Position numbers and translations under genes: made by a program. From MedAcidi-G1 sp002713545 (GTDB taxonomy: Bacteria; Actinomycetota; Acidimicrobiia; Acidimicrobiales; MedAcidi-G1), in the NCBI GenBank assembly GCA_964013895.1, contig CAXGYF010000011.1, positions 1-48,335 of the forward strand: a stretch of DNA of 48,335 nucleotides, written 5' to 3'. This document shows, piece by piece, positions 16,530 through 25,579 of the stretch. The notes beneath the pieces are model-generated. The model made no database searches. It saw only the letters and a program-made list of their open reading frames with translations, and was not told the origin of the DNA. Position 1 is the first letter of the stretch. Each line of letters starts with the position of its first letter.

Positions 16530-18197
16530 TTGGACTCCTCTAAAGAATCTTCAGCTATTAACGGAAATAGCGGAGCAAAAAAAATCGGCGCTGGGATATT
16601 ACTATCACGTTTAGCGGGTCTGTTAAGAGAGTCTTTACTTCGTTCTGCTCTTGGTCTAGGCCCGGCGGCTGATGCATTTACTGCGGCTTTACGAATACCC
16701 AATCTTCTTCAAAATCTCTTAGGGGAAGGATCATTGTCAAGTTCTTTCATACCTGTATACAGCAAACTACTCTCCGAGGGTAAAGAAAAAGAAGCTGCCA
16801 ACACCGCTGGCGCCATAGCGGGTCTTCTAATTGCATTTACAGGTGCGCTGACTCTTATTGGAGTATTTTTTGCAAAACCGATAGCCAAAATTTTGACTCC
16901 TGGTTTTACTTCGGAAAAACTAGACCTAACAGCTGACTTGGTGAAAGTAACTACAGCTGGAATTGGCTTTCTTGTACTGGCGGCCTGGTGTCTTGGGATC
17001 TTAAATAGTCATCGCAAATTTTTTCTGTCGTATGTTGCTCCAGTCATCTGGAACGCCGCTCAAATCGTAATTTTGTTTATTGCCATAAGCGGAAACTGGG
17101 ACCCCGCTAAAACTGCTAAGGCGGCAGCATGGGGATTATTTATTGGTGGAATCGCACAACTTCTATTTCAGTTTTCCGGTGTAATTAAATTGAGAACCAA
17201 AATCCGATTTTCATTTTCGTGTAAAAACCTGCACGTAAAAGACATTATTAAGCGCTTCAGTCCAGCCGTATTAGGTAGAGGCGTAATACAAATATCAGGT
17301 TATTTAGACCTAGTGTTAGCTTCATTACTAGTGACGGGGGCAGTTGCAGCTCTAATGTCCGCACAAGTTCTATACCTCCTTCCAATAAGTCTTTTTGCTA
17401 TGAGTATTGCTGCAGCTGAGCTTCCAGAAATGTCGAGAAATGCAACGATTGACAATCTAAAGAACCGCTTAAATAAAGGAATAAAACAAACTTCTTTCTT
17501 GATGCTTTTCACTTCAGTGATTTACGTGTCACTTGGAGATCAAATTATCGGGATAATTTTCCAGTGGGGGTCTTTTAGTAGAGACGACACCATTGTCGTG
17601 GCCGCAACTTTGGCAGCATATTCTCTTGGCATACCCGCAATTGGGGCTTCACGAATATATCAAAGTGTCTTATACGCTAATGGTGATACTAAAACGCCTG
17701 CCTTAGCTTCAGCGCTAAGAGTGGTCGTCTCGTTAGCCATCGGATTACTGCTGATGTTCCCCTTGGACAGACTTTTTATCTCAAACGCAGCTTTAGAAAA
17801 AGAGTCGGGAGGAATCATTAGTGACTGGGGTCCGTTGGGCGAAAGTCTCAGATCTCTTCCAGAAAATCCCCATTTAGGAGCAGTAGGACTAGCTCTCGCT
17901 TCTGCAATCGCCACTTGGTTAGAAATGTTTTATCTAGCTAAAAAAACTAGTAATAAATTTGCTTTAAACTCATCCCCGCTATCTCCAATGATAAAACTTC
18001 TTCCCGCAACTTTTTCAGCATTAGCCATATCAATAATTGGTAGATGGCTTTTATCAGATAACAACGAACTAATAAATTGCCTGGTGTGCATACCAGCAGC
18101 AGCAATCGCGTACATAGCTATCTCAAGCCAAAATGACATAGAGGAGTCTGTATCCCTGATCGAAGACGCAAAAAGAAAATTTAAATCTTTTAAGTGA
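16530..18197 (+). CDS. murJ: Lipid II flippase MurJ (MviN family)
   Basis: A multidrug/oligosaccharidyl-lipid/polysaccharide superfamily transporter that moves lipid II across the cytoplasmic membrane for peptidoglycan synthesis. LLSRLAGLLRESLLRSALG and AFTAALRIPNLLQNLLGEGSL are family signatures near the N-terminus. The rest is a series of hydrophobic segments consistent with about 14 membrane helices. Length is 555 residues. The start is TTG with a good Shine-Dalgarno site. It lacks the large C-terminal kinase-like extension of mycobacterial MurJ. It converges on proB with two bases between stops. Confidence 0.95.
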   Translation: MDSSKESSAINGNSGAKKIGAGILLSRLAGLLRESLLRSALGLGPAADAFTAALRIPNLLQNLLGEGSLSSSFIPVYSKLLSEGKEKEAANTAGAIAGLLIAFTGALTLIGVFFAKPIAKILTPGFTSEKLDLTADLVKVTTAGIGFLVLAAWCLGILNSHRKFFLSYVAPVIWNAAQIVILFIAISGNWDPAKTAKAAAWGLFIGGIAQLLFQFSGVIKLRTKIRFSFSCKNLHVKDIIKRFSPAVLGRGVIQISGYLDLVLASLLVTGAVAALMSAQVLYLLPISLFAMSIAAAELPEMSRNATIDNLKNRLNKGIKQTSFLMLFTSVIYVSLGDQIIGIIFQWGSFSRDDTIVVAATLAAYSLGIPAIGASRIYQSVLYANGDTKTPALASALRVVVSLAIGLLLMFPLDRLFISNAALEKESGGIISDWGPLGESLRSLPENPHLGAVGLALASAIATWLEMFYLAKKTSNKFALNSSPLSPMIKLLPATFSALAISIIGRWLLSDNNELINCLVCIPAAAIAYIAISSQNDIEESVSLIEDAKRKFKSFK

Positions 18198-18199
18198 GA

Positions 18200-19306
18200 C
18201 TAAGGAAGTATCACTAAATCATCCGTATGTATAACTTCGTGAGATATGCCTTCTGACAGTTGCGACGTGTTTAAACCAGCATTGGCAGTAACATTTTCAG
18301 AGTCCTGCCTAACAATACCTTTTGCAAAAATTTTTGAATTTTCATCAATGACTTCAACAGCATCACCGACTTCAAAATCTCCGATACTTTTAAGCACACC
18401 GGTTGGCAATAAAGATGCTCTTCCTTCCAAAGCTTGACGCGCACCGTTATCTACCATAATTTGTCCAGCAGAACCGACAGCAAAAGCGATCCAAAGTTTT
18501 CGAGCATTCAACCTTACATCTCGCGGATGCACAACAGTTCCAATTCCATTAACTTCCTCGCAGGCGTCTTTTAGAATTTCGACCCGTGAAGCATCAGCTA
18601 TTACAGTTCTTACACCTGACCAGCTAGCTATTTTTGCTGCAGCCAACTTTGAAGCCATTCCTCCACTTCCTCTATCCGAACTAGTACCTCCTGCGTATCT
18701 CTCCATTTCCTGATCAATCTCGATTATTTCTTCTATCAACGAAGCTTCAGAATCCATTCTTGGGTCAGCCGTAAATAAACCTAAAGTATCAGTAAGTAAA
18801 ACTAGTAAATCTGCTTCAACCAGATGGGCGACCAGTGCAGCGATACGATCGTTATCACCAAAACGAATTTCGTCATCAGCAATAGCGTCGTTTTCATTCA
18901 CTATAGGAATAACACCTAAGTCAATAAGTTTCGTTAGTGTGTTGCGCGCATGTAGATACTGTGAGCGTACGAAAAAATCTAAGGGGGCTAATAAAACCTG
19001 TCCCGCTAACAATTCATGATTTGCTAACTCTTCTCGATAGATGCCTATTAAAGAACCTTGACCTATAGCAGAAATAGCCTGCAAAGTTGAGGAATCCTGC
19101 GGTCTATTTCCGCCTGTTAAACCCAAAAAAGGGAGACCAGCGGCAATAGCTCCAGAAGTTACTATTACAACATTATTTTCGGAACTTTTAAGTTCTGCCA
19201 CCTCATGGCAAATCTTTGCAACAGACTCTTGTGAAATCTCACCGTCTTCATTTGTTATAGAAGAAGTCCCGACTTTAACAACTACTGTTTTATTCATCCT
19301 CTTCAT
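18200..19306 (-). CDS. proB: Glutamate 5-kinase
   Basis: First enzyme of proline synthesis, phosphorylating the gamma-carboxyl of glutamate. The amino-acid kinase domain starts VVVKVGTSSIT, includes VTSGAIAAG and VNENDAI, and is followed by a C-terminal PUA domain from about residue 275. Length is about 368 residues, as in E. coli. Three starts are possible: TTG 19312, ATG 19306 and ATG 19297; all overlap the end of obgE, so translational coupling is likely. proA does not follow and is not in the window. Confidence 0.95.
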   Translation of the reverse strand: MKRMNKTVVVKVGTSSITNEDGEISQESVAKICHEVAELKSSENNVVIVTSGAIAAGLPFLGLTGGNRPQDSSTLQAISAIGQGSLIGIYREELANHELLAGQVLLAPLDFFVRSQYLHARNTLTKLIDLGVIPIVNENDAIADDEIRFGDNDRIAALVAHLVEADLLVLLTDTLGLFTADPRMDSEASLIEEIIEIDQEMERYAGGTSSDRGSGGMASKLAAAKIASWSGVRTVIADASRVEILKDACEEVNGIGTVVHPRDVRLNARKLWIAFAVGSAGQIMVDNGARQALEGRASLLPTGVLKSIGDFEVGDAVEVIDENSKIFAKGIVRQDSENVTANAGLNTSQLSEGISHEVIHTDDLVILP

Positions 19307-20534
19307 ACTCAAATTCTAGTTTTCCTATCTTTACAATTTCGCCTTTTTTTACCTTTGCGCGTATCAAAGCTCTGTCCACGCCCATATTTTTGAAACGATC
19401 CTGTAAATAAGCCGATGCATCAGGATTACTTAAATCATTTAGATTAGCTATTCTTACTAGTTCCCTGTCTCTAATTTCCCAAGTGTTTTCATCGACTTTT
19501 TCGACTTGTATACCTTCGGGTTCAGGCTGGTGCAAAATGCGCGTAGGGCTAACAGGTCTATTTGAACGAACTTCTTCGATGAGACCAGCTATTTGGTACA
19601 AAACTTCTTTCACTCCATCACCAGTAATAGAAGAAATTTTTTGACCATTGAATTGAAGAGTTTCTACTCCCATATCAGAACGAGAACCAACAACAAGTCG
19701 TGGTCTTGACAACAATTCTGGACGATATGAACTCAATTCATTTTCTAATACAGTTTGTTGCCTTTCAGGAGAAAGCTCTGAAGTCTGTGATAGATCTAAA
19801 AGCACCAGTAAAATGCTTGCTCTTTCGATATGTCTTAAAAATTGATGCCCGAGACCCTTACCTTCGCTTGCCCCTTCTATCAAACCCGGAATATCGGCGA
19901 CGGTAAATTCTGGTATACCAGGAGTTTGAACAACTCCTAAATTGGGTTCAAGGGTCGTAAATGGGTAGTCTGCAATCCTCGGTTTAGCTGCTGAAATTTT
20001 TGAAATAAACGTACTTTTACCGGAGTTTGGAAAACCTACTAACGCGACATCTGCAAGAAGTCGCAATTCCATTCGCAACCATTTTTCTTCACCTTCTTCG
20101 CCCTGTTCAGCAAAAGTCGGAGCCCTTCTTTTATTGCTGAGAAATCTTGCATTACCTCTACCGCCTCTACCACCTCGGACTGCCAGCCAACGGTCTCCAT
20201 CATGTGAAAGGTCGGCTAAAACCTGCTCACCTTCTAATTCATAGATAGTGGTTCCTTCGGGTACTTTGATTATAAGTTCTTCAGCTGACCGTCCATGACG
20301 CTTAGCTCCTGAGCCATGGGTGCCACTCTTAGCACGTCTATGTGGATGATCCCGAAAAGCTAAAAGGGATGCGACATTATGATCAGCTTCGATCCAGATA
20401 TTTCCACCATCTCCACCATCTCCACCATCTGGCCCACCACGAGAGACATGCGCTTCACGTCGAAATGAAACAACACCCGCACCGCCATCACCAGCACAGA
20501 CATTAATACCGCACTCATCAACAAAACTTGACAT
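19290..20534 (-). CDS. obgE: Obg-family GTPase
   Basis: An essential GTPase involved in late assembly of the 50S subunit and in stress signalling. The glycine-rich Obg fold is at residues 1-155 (AGDGGAGVVSFRREAH, GGPDGGDGGDGG). The GTPase domain carries G1 GFPNSGKST and G3 DIPGLIEGA, with a variant G4 (VGSRSD in place of NKxD, where GSRSD occupies the position). The C-terminal OCT domain ends in an acidic tail. Length is 414 residues. It follows rplU-rpmA, the usual bacterial order. Confidence 0.96.
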   Translation of the reverse strand: MSSFVDECGINVCAGDGGAGVVSFRREAHVSRGGPDGGDGGDGGNIWIEADHNVASLLAFRDHPHRRAKSGTHGSGAKRHGRSAEELIIKVPEGTTIYELEGEQVLADLSHDGDRWLAVRGGRGGRGNARFLSNKRRAPTFAEQGEEGEEKWLRMELRLLADVALVGFPNSGKSTFISKISAAKPRIADYPFTTLEPNLGVVQTPGIPEFTVADIPGLIEGASEGKGLGHQFLRHIERASILLVLLDLSQTSELSPERQQTVLENELSSYRPELLSRPRLVVGSRSDMGVETLQFNGQKISSITGDGVKEVLYQIAGLIEEVRSNRPVSPTRILHQPEPEGIQVEKVDENTWEIRDRELVRIANLNDLSNPDASAYLQDRFKNMGVDRALIRAKVKKGEIVKIGKLEFEYEEDE

Positions 20535-20626
20535 TTATATCTCCCAGAAGAGAGTAATAAAAACCTACGGACTATTCAAAAAGTCAGTGAAGAAAAGCTC
20601 GCCTTTAAAAATATTAGTATTTAAGA

Positions 20627-20878
20627 CTACTCACCAAGAACATCTATTAGCTTACGACCTCTACGAAAGCCGAATTTCACAACTCCATCTGCGGTAGCAA
20701 AAAGAGTGTCGTCAGCTCCTTTTCCTACGTTGTGTCCGGGGTGGAATTTTGTTCCTCTTTGACGAATTAAGATACTTCCCGCTTGCACTTTTCCACCATC
20801 AAAAACCTTTACACCTAATCTTTGTGCATTCGAATCCCGGCCATTTCGCGTTGACCCACCACCTTTGGTTTTCGACAT
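20627..20878 (-). CDS. rpmA: 50S ribosomal protein L27 (bL27)
   Basis: An 83-residue ribosomal protein near the peptidyl-transferase centre. The start MSKTKGGGSTRNGRDS, the RLGVKVFDGG segment, and GSILIRQRGTKFHPG are diagnostic. No cleavable N-terminal extension of the firmicute type is present. It is four bases after rplU. Confidence 0.98.
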   Translation of the reverse strand: MSKTKGGGSTRNGRDSNAQRLGVKVFDGGKVQAGSILIRQRGTKFHPGHNVGKGADDTLFATADGVVKFGFRRGRKLIDVLGE

Positions 20879-20882
20879 TCAA

Positions 20883-21191
20883 CTAGCCTTTCTTTATTCC
20901 TGTAATCTCTATTTCAGCAAGCTTTTGCCTGTGACCCCAGCGACGACGCTGATTGCTTTTGTTTTTGTATGTAAAAGCTCTAATTTTGGGCCCCTTAGCA
21001 TCTGCTACTATGCGAGCAGTAACTTTTGACCCACTTAAAGATTCTGGTGTAGCTAAGACACTGTCTCCATCTACAAGCATCACTGGTTTTAATTCGACAT
21101 CGGAATTTATTTCGCCGAGTCGTTCCACCAACAAGCGTTGTCCCTGCTCCACTCGGTACTGTTTTCCACCGGTACTTATTACTGCATACAT
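20883..21191 (-). CDS. rplU: 50S ribosomal protein L21 (bL21)
   Basis: About 102 residues starting MYAVISTGGKQYRVEQG, the family N-terminus, and ending with the basic KSNQRRRWGHRQKL segment. The frame remains open upstream to 21227, but the ATG at 21191 gives the canonical protein. The upstream stretch is probably leader; autoregulatory leaders are known for L21 genes in other bacteria but I see no clear motif. Confidence 0.97.
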   Translation of the reverse strand: MYAVISTGGKQYRVEQGQRLLVERLGEINSDVELKPVMLVDGDSVLATPESLSGSKVTARIVADAKGPKIRAFTYKNKSNQRRRWGHRQKLAEIEITGIKKG

Positions 21192-21243
21192 CACATTAAG
21201 GTTAGCCGAATAGAGACAGGTAAACACCGCCTATTGCTAATTG

Positions 21244-22824
21244 CTAGCGGTGTTTACCCCCATCAGAAGCTGAAACAAGCTTTTCATCTAATACAAATCC
21301 GCGACCTGAACAATCCTCACACTCATCTGTAAAAGATTCGATCAAACCCTCACCAATTCTTTTTCTTGTCATTTCAACTAAACCTAATTCAGAAATGTCG
21401 AATACCTGCGTTCGCGTCTTATCCCGTAACAAAGCTTCTCTGAGGGAATTAGCGACTATTTCACGATTCTTTTGAATCTCCATGTCAATAAAATCTATAA
21501 CAATTATTCCGCCTATGTCTCTCAATCTCAATTGATGGGCTATCTCTTCTGCAGCTTCGAGATTGTTGGCCAAAACTGTTTCTTCAAGACTTGAAGAACC
21601 AACATTTTTTCCAGTATTAACATCAACTACTGTTAGAGCTTCTGTGCTCTCAATAATAAGAGAACCTCCTGAGGGGAGCCAGACTTTTCTGTCTAGGCTC
21701 TTCATCAGCTGTTCGTGTACGTGATGCCTCTCAAACAACGAAAGCTTTTCTTCGCTTTTATCGTAGAAAGAGACCCTGTCTGCTATAGCAGGTGCAACAC
21801 TTTCGGCATAGTTCTTGACTTTTTCGAACAATTCTCGATCATCAATTAAAACACCGCGAAAGTCTTTGTTGAATTCTTCACGAATATAACGGAAAACTAA
21901 TTCAGGTTCACGATAAAGAAGTGAGGGCACTTTTGCTTTTTTAGCAAATGAGTTAATATCCTCCCACTGCTCAATTAGCCTTACCAAGTCTAAAGAAATC
22001 TCTTCTTCGGTGACTCCTTCTGCTGCGGTTCTAACAATAATTCCGTGTTCAGTCGGTTTTATTCGATCAAGGATGGAACGTAAACGACGTCTTTCAGAAT
22101 CAGGAAGGCGTTTTGAGATGCCAAAAGTTTTACTTTCTGGTATCAAAACTACAAATCGTCCCGCAAGAGACACCTCTTGACTCAGGCGTGCCCCTTTATG
22201 AGCGATAGGGTTTTTTGTTACTTGCGCAATTATTTTCTGATTAAGTTTTAGTGCTTCTTCTATTTTTACAGAAGAGGGCTCCTCAACATCCTGATCATCA
22301 AACTGCAAGTCCCCTCGGTACAAAACAGCATTTTTAGGTGTTCCAATATCTACGAAAGCTGCCTCCATGCCTGGTAAAACGTTCTGAACCTTTCCGAGGT
22401 AAACATTTCCATGAATCTCACTCCAATCATTTGCTGGATGCGATACATAGTGCTCGATTAACGCTCTTCCTTCTAATACTGCTATTTGTGTCACTCCTTC
22501 TGATGCACTTACACACATCAGATAGCGCCCTATAGGTTTTCCACGCCGCTCTCTTCCGCGACGGTGACGCAGCGAACCTTCATCTAGATCTACTGGGGAG
22601 TGCCCGCCGATTCCCTCGACATGCTCTAATTTAGAAGGAGAGGAAGGCTTCGTATTTTTCCGCTTTCGCTCTCGCTTTTGACTTTTTGATTTTTGTTGAC
22701 TTTCGGAAGATTTTTTCCTGTTCTCCTGAGTAGGTGCAGGTTTACTGTCTCCAATTTTCGGCTTATTATCTTCTTTTTTTCTCGAAGAAAGCCTGTCTTC
22801 TTTTTTCTTCTTTTCGTTGGACAT
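21244..22824 (-). CDS. rne: Ribonuclease E/G family endoribonuclease
   Basis: A 526-residue RNase E/G that cuts single-stranded A/U-rich RNA, in mRNA decay and rRNA processing. An S1 domain occupies about residues 136-220. The catalytic DNase I-like domain has D401 (DVNTGK) and D444 (DFIDM) as magnesium ligands. The zinc-link cysteines are C502 and C505 (CEDC). A lysine/serine-rich disordered tail occupies residues 1-95, and there is no long C-terminal scaffold. This design (N-terminal tail, short C-terminus) is common in actinobacteria. It lies directly upstream of rplU-rpmA. Confidence 0.95.
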   Translation of the reverse strand: MSNEKKKKEDRLSSRKKEDNKPKIGDSKPAPTQENRKKSSESQQKSKSQKRERKRKNTKPSSPSKLEHVEGIGGHSPVDLDEGSLRHRRGRERRGKPIGRYLMCVSASEGVTQIAVLEGRALIEHYVSHPANDWSEIHGNVYLGKVQNVLPGMEAAFVDIGTPKNAVLYRGDLQFDDQDVEEPSSVKIEEALKLNQKIIAQVTKNPIAHKGARLSQEVSLAGRFVVLIPESKTFGISKRLPDSERRRLRSILDRIKPTEHGIIVRTAAEGVTEEEISLDLVRLIEQWEDINSFAKKAKVPSLLYREPELVFRYIREEFNKDFRGVLIDDRELFEKVKNYAESVAPAIADRVSFYDKSEEKLSLFERHHVHEQLMKSLDRKVWLPSGGSLIIESTEALTVVDVNTGKNVGSSSLEETVLANNLEAAEEIAHQLRLRDIGGIIVIDFIDMEIQKNREIVANSLREALLRDKTRTQVFDISELGLVEMTRKRIGEGLIESFTDECEDCSGRGFVLDEKLVSASDGGKHR

Positions 22825-22842
22825 TTATTTTTTCCCTTCTAA

Positions 22843-23562
22843 TCACGCCAAAACCTCAGCAGGCGCGGCAGGGTGAAGCTCAATTGATAATGGTTCAATT
22901 CTTTGATTTCCCTGCAAAGTTAATTGTTCTTTTCGTAGAACACGTATTGTTCTAAGTTCTGAGTTAATTCTTTTCAATAGATCTGTTGGCCGTAGCACAC
23001 GTGGCTTAGTACCTAATTCCGTAAGTATTGTAACTCCATCTATGTGCTCTTCAGTGATATCCATAGAGTGCACTTGTGACCTAACATCCTCTACTAATAT
23101 TTTTCCTTTTCTTTCACGCTCAATAATCAGAGAATCACTGGAAAAAAGGTTTTCTCTAATCTCTTTAAATTCTTCAAAGTTCACACCCGAAACTCGCACT
23201 TTCCAAAGACAAGCATCAACTAACTCCTGCAAGGAATCTCCTGAAGTTGCGACAATTCCTACTGCTAAAGAATCCATTCCAGCAGGTAAAGCTCTATTTA
23301 TATTTTCCTGAATAATTCTCTCATCGAAGCCATCCATAAAAAAATCTTCACCAAGATATATATCTACGTACTCCGCTTCAGATTCAAATCCGGTCGGTAA
23401 GGCTAAACCGAATGAAATTCGTGGATGGGGCGAGAAACCCTGAGAATACAAAACAGGAATACTTGCCTTTCGGAGACTTCGTTCCCAAATTCTTGCAACA
23501 TCACGATGACCAATAAAACGTATTTTTCCTAACTTCGTGTAGCGAACTCTTAAACACCTCAT
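22843..23562 (-). CDS. TIGR03936/DUF2344 radical SAM-associated protein
   Basis: A 239-residue protein starting MRCLRVRYTKLGKIRFIGHRD, shown here only as a location for the family N-terminus (residues 1-21 begin the domain). GFSPHPRISFGLALPTG is the other hallmark. It is the usual partner of the TIGR03960 radical SAM protein, and in many bacteria the two are fused. Here the two genes overlap by four bases (ATGA). The reaction is not known, though the frequent neighbour RNase E/G suggests an RNA-related or tRNA/ribosome-related role. Confidence 0.9.
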   Translation of the reverse strand: MRCLRVRYTKLGKIRFIGHRDVARIWERSLRKASIPVLYSQGFSPHPRISFGLALPTGFESEAEYVDIYLGEDFFMDGFDERIIQENINRALPAGMDSLAVGIVATSGDSLQELVDACLWKVRVSGVNFEEFKEIRENLFSSDSLIIERERKGKILVEDVRSQVHSMDITEEHIDGVTILTELGTKPRVLRPTDLLKRINSELRTIRVLRKEQLTLQGNQRIEPLSIELHPAAPAEVLA

Positions 23563-25535
23563 TCGTTCACTCCCGATATTTGCAGACCGTTCTCTCTCAA
23601 AGGTTGAGAAATTCCAACTTTTATTTCATTTTCTTGTATGGGGGAAACTCCCGTACCTTGACTACCACCAGCAGGTGGAACTGCTGATGCTACAACATGC
23701 TCTATTCCATAGCCGGTGCATGCACCACAGTCATAACAAGGAGTCCATCTGCAATCTTCGAGACCCAGATTATCTAATGCGTCACGCCAATCTTGCCAAA
23801 GAAAATCTTTGTGTAGACCAGCTGATAAGTGATCCCAAGGTAAAACCTCATCATGGTCTCTATGTCTGTAAGAGAAATCTTCTATTAATAGATCTTCTTC
23901 ATCCATTGAAGTCTTCCATAGGTCTATATTGAAATGCTCACTCCACTCTTGAAAAACACCGCCCTTTTCCCAAACTTTTTCCAAAACGGGTGCTAATCGC
24001 CTGTCCCCGCGAGACAAAATTCCTTCAACTACAGTTGCTCTACTGTCATGCCACTTCAGTTTTAATCCCTTAATTTTTTTGGCGGCATCCCTAAGAAGGT
24101 AAATCTTTCGTAAAAGTTCTTCTTCAGTGTTTTGACCAAACCATTGAAAGGGAGTGTCAGGCTTGGGAACAAATCCACCCACTGAAACAGTCACGGATGG
24201 ATTTTTATGATATTTCCGCCCAATCTCAAGAGTTTTTTCAGCTAAGCGAACTATCCCAAGAGTGTCTTCATCTGTTTCCGTAGGAAGCCCAATTAGAAAG
24301 TAAAGTTTAACTCTTCGCCAACCTTGCGAATAAGCAGATTCAACGGCTCCGAAAAGATCTTCATCACTTATTAATTTATTTATTACCTGTCTCAACCTCC
24401 ATGTGCCAGCTTCAGGAGCAAACGTTAATCCTGTTCTACGCGCTTGTTGCATTTGCGAAGCAGTACCAACCGTGAATGCATCAACACGCAGACTGGGCAA
24501 AGACAAGGACACAGGGCTGCAAGCATCCTGGGTCATGACTTCTGAAACAACATTTTCTATATCACTAAAATCTGCACTACTTAGAGATGTGAGAGAAACT
24601 TCGTCATAGCCAGTTCTTTCAAGCCCTTTTTTCACCATTGAAACAATTTGTTCTTGCGGTCTTTCTCGCACTGGTCGAGTGATCATTCCAGCTTGGCAAA
24701 ATCTGCATCCTCTTGTACAGCCACGAAATATCTCGACATTAAGTCGATCGTGTACAACCTCCGTGAGAGGCACTAATTGATTTTTAGGGTACGGCCAAGC
24801 AGCGAGGTCAGAAATTGTTCTTTTCTCTACTATGTCTGGCGTGTTTATTTCTGGTTTGGGAGATATGGAAACAAGCCTTCCATTTGAAAAAATAGCTTCG
24901 TATAGCGAAGGAACATAAACACCGGGCAATTCAGCGAGTTTTTTCAGTAAGTCGTTTCTGTCTAATTCTTCCTGTGGTTTGGATTTCCATTGCGAGAAAA
25001 TTTCACTTATCTCGCCTACAACTTCTTCACCATCTCCAAGTACAGCAAGGTCAATAAAGTCAGCAAAAGGTTCTGGATTGTAGGTGCAATGACCGCCCGC
25101 TATGACAATTGGATGCCCTTCATTTCGATCTCTTGAGTAGAGGGGCACATTGGACAAATCCAAACATTCCAATAGGTTTGTATAAACCAATTCTGCGGAA
25201 AGATTGAAAGCCAAAATGTCGAACTCTTCAGCAGGACGATGAGTGTCAACCGAGAAAAGTGGGATATTTCGCTTCCTCATTTCACGAGACATATCGACCC
25301 AAGGTGCATACGAACGCTCTGCGGCTGAATCATCGCGTTCGTTTAATATTTCATAAAGAATCTGTAAACCTTGATTAGGTAAGCCGATCTCGTAAGTATC
25401 TGGATAGATAAGAAGCCATGAAGCTTTTTCGGGGGAATACTCAGGAGTTATCATCCCGTCTTCCCCACCTATATATCTTGCAGGTTTCTCTATCTCATCT
25501 AAAAACTCTTCGAGCTCAGCCCATAGCGAACTCAT
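23559..25535 (-). CDS. TIGR03960-family radical SAM protein
   Basis: A 658-residue radical SAM enzyme with an N-terminal B12-binding-like domain, then the [4Fe-4S] motif C273-x3-C277-x2-C280 in RGCTRGCRFC. The motif FAPEAGTWRLRQVINK and the late YFLIGLPTETDED strand are family features. A C-terminal cysteine cluster (CYDCGAC) could bind a second metal centre. The substrate is unknown. It overlaps the DUF2344 gene by four bases, and the unit follows rodA by 44 bases, as in many actinobacteria. Confidence 0.92.
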   Translation of the reverse strand: MSSLWAELEEFLDEIEKPARYIGGEDGMITPEYSPEKASWLLIYPDTYEIGLPNQGLQILYEILNERDDSAAERSYAPWVDMSREMRKRNIPLFSVDTHRPAEEFDILAFNLSAELVYTNLLECLDLSNVPLYSRDRNEGHPIVIAGGHCTYNPEPFADFIDLAVLGDGEEVVGEISEIFSQWKSKPQEELDRNDLLKKLAELPGVYVPSLYEAIFSNGRLVSISPKPEINTPDIVEKRTISDLAAWPYPKNQLVPLTEVVHDRLNVEIFRGCTRGCRFCQAGMITRPVRERPQEQIVSMVKKGLERTGYDEVSLTSLSSADFSDIENVVSEVMTQDACSPVSLSLPSLRVDAFTVGTASQMQQARRTGLTFAPEAGTWRLRQVINKLISDEDLFGAVESAYSQGWRRVKLYFLIGLPTETDEDTLGIVRLAEKTLEIGRKYHKNPSVTVSVGGFVPKPDTPFQWFGQNTEEELLRKIYLLRDAAKKIKGLKLKWHDSRATVVEGILSRGDRRLAPVLEKVWEKGGVFQEWSEHFNIDLWKTSMDEEDLLIEDFSYRHRDHDEVLPWDHLSAGLHKDFLWQDWRDALDNLGLEDCRWTPCYDCGACTGYGIEHVVASAVPPAGGSQGTGVSPIQENEIKVGISQPLRENGLQISGVNE

Positions 25536-25579
25536 GGGTTAATCGTAGCGTCTCCTTTTTAAGATTAATTAATCAAGGC

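Noticed and set aside
20627..21191. Possible L21 leader riboregulator upstream of rplU
   Set aside because: The leader is short and no recognisable structural motif could be made out by eye.
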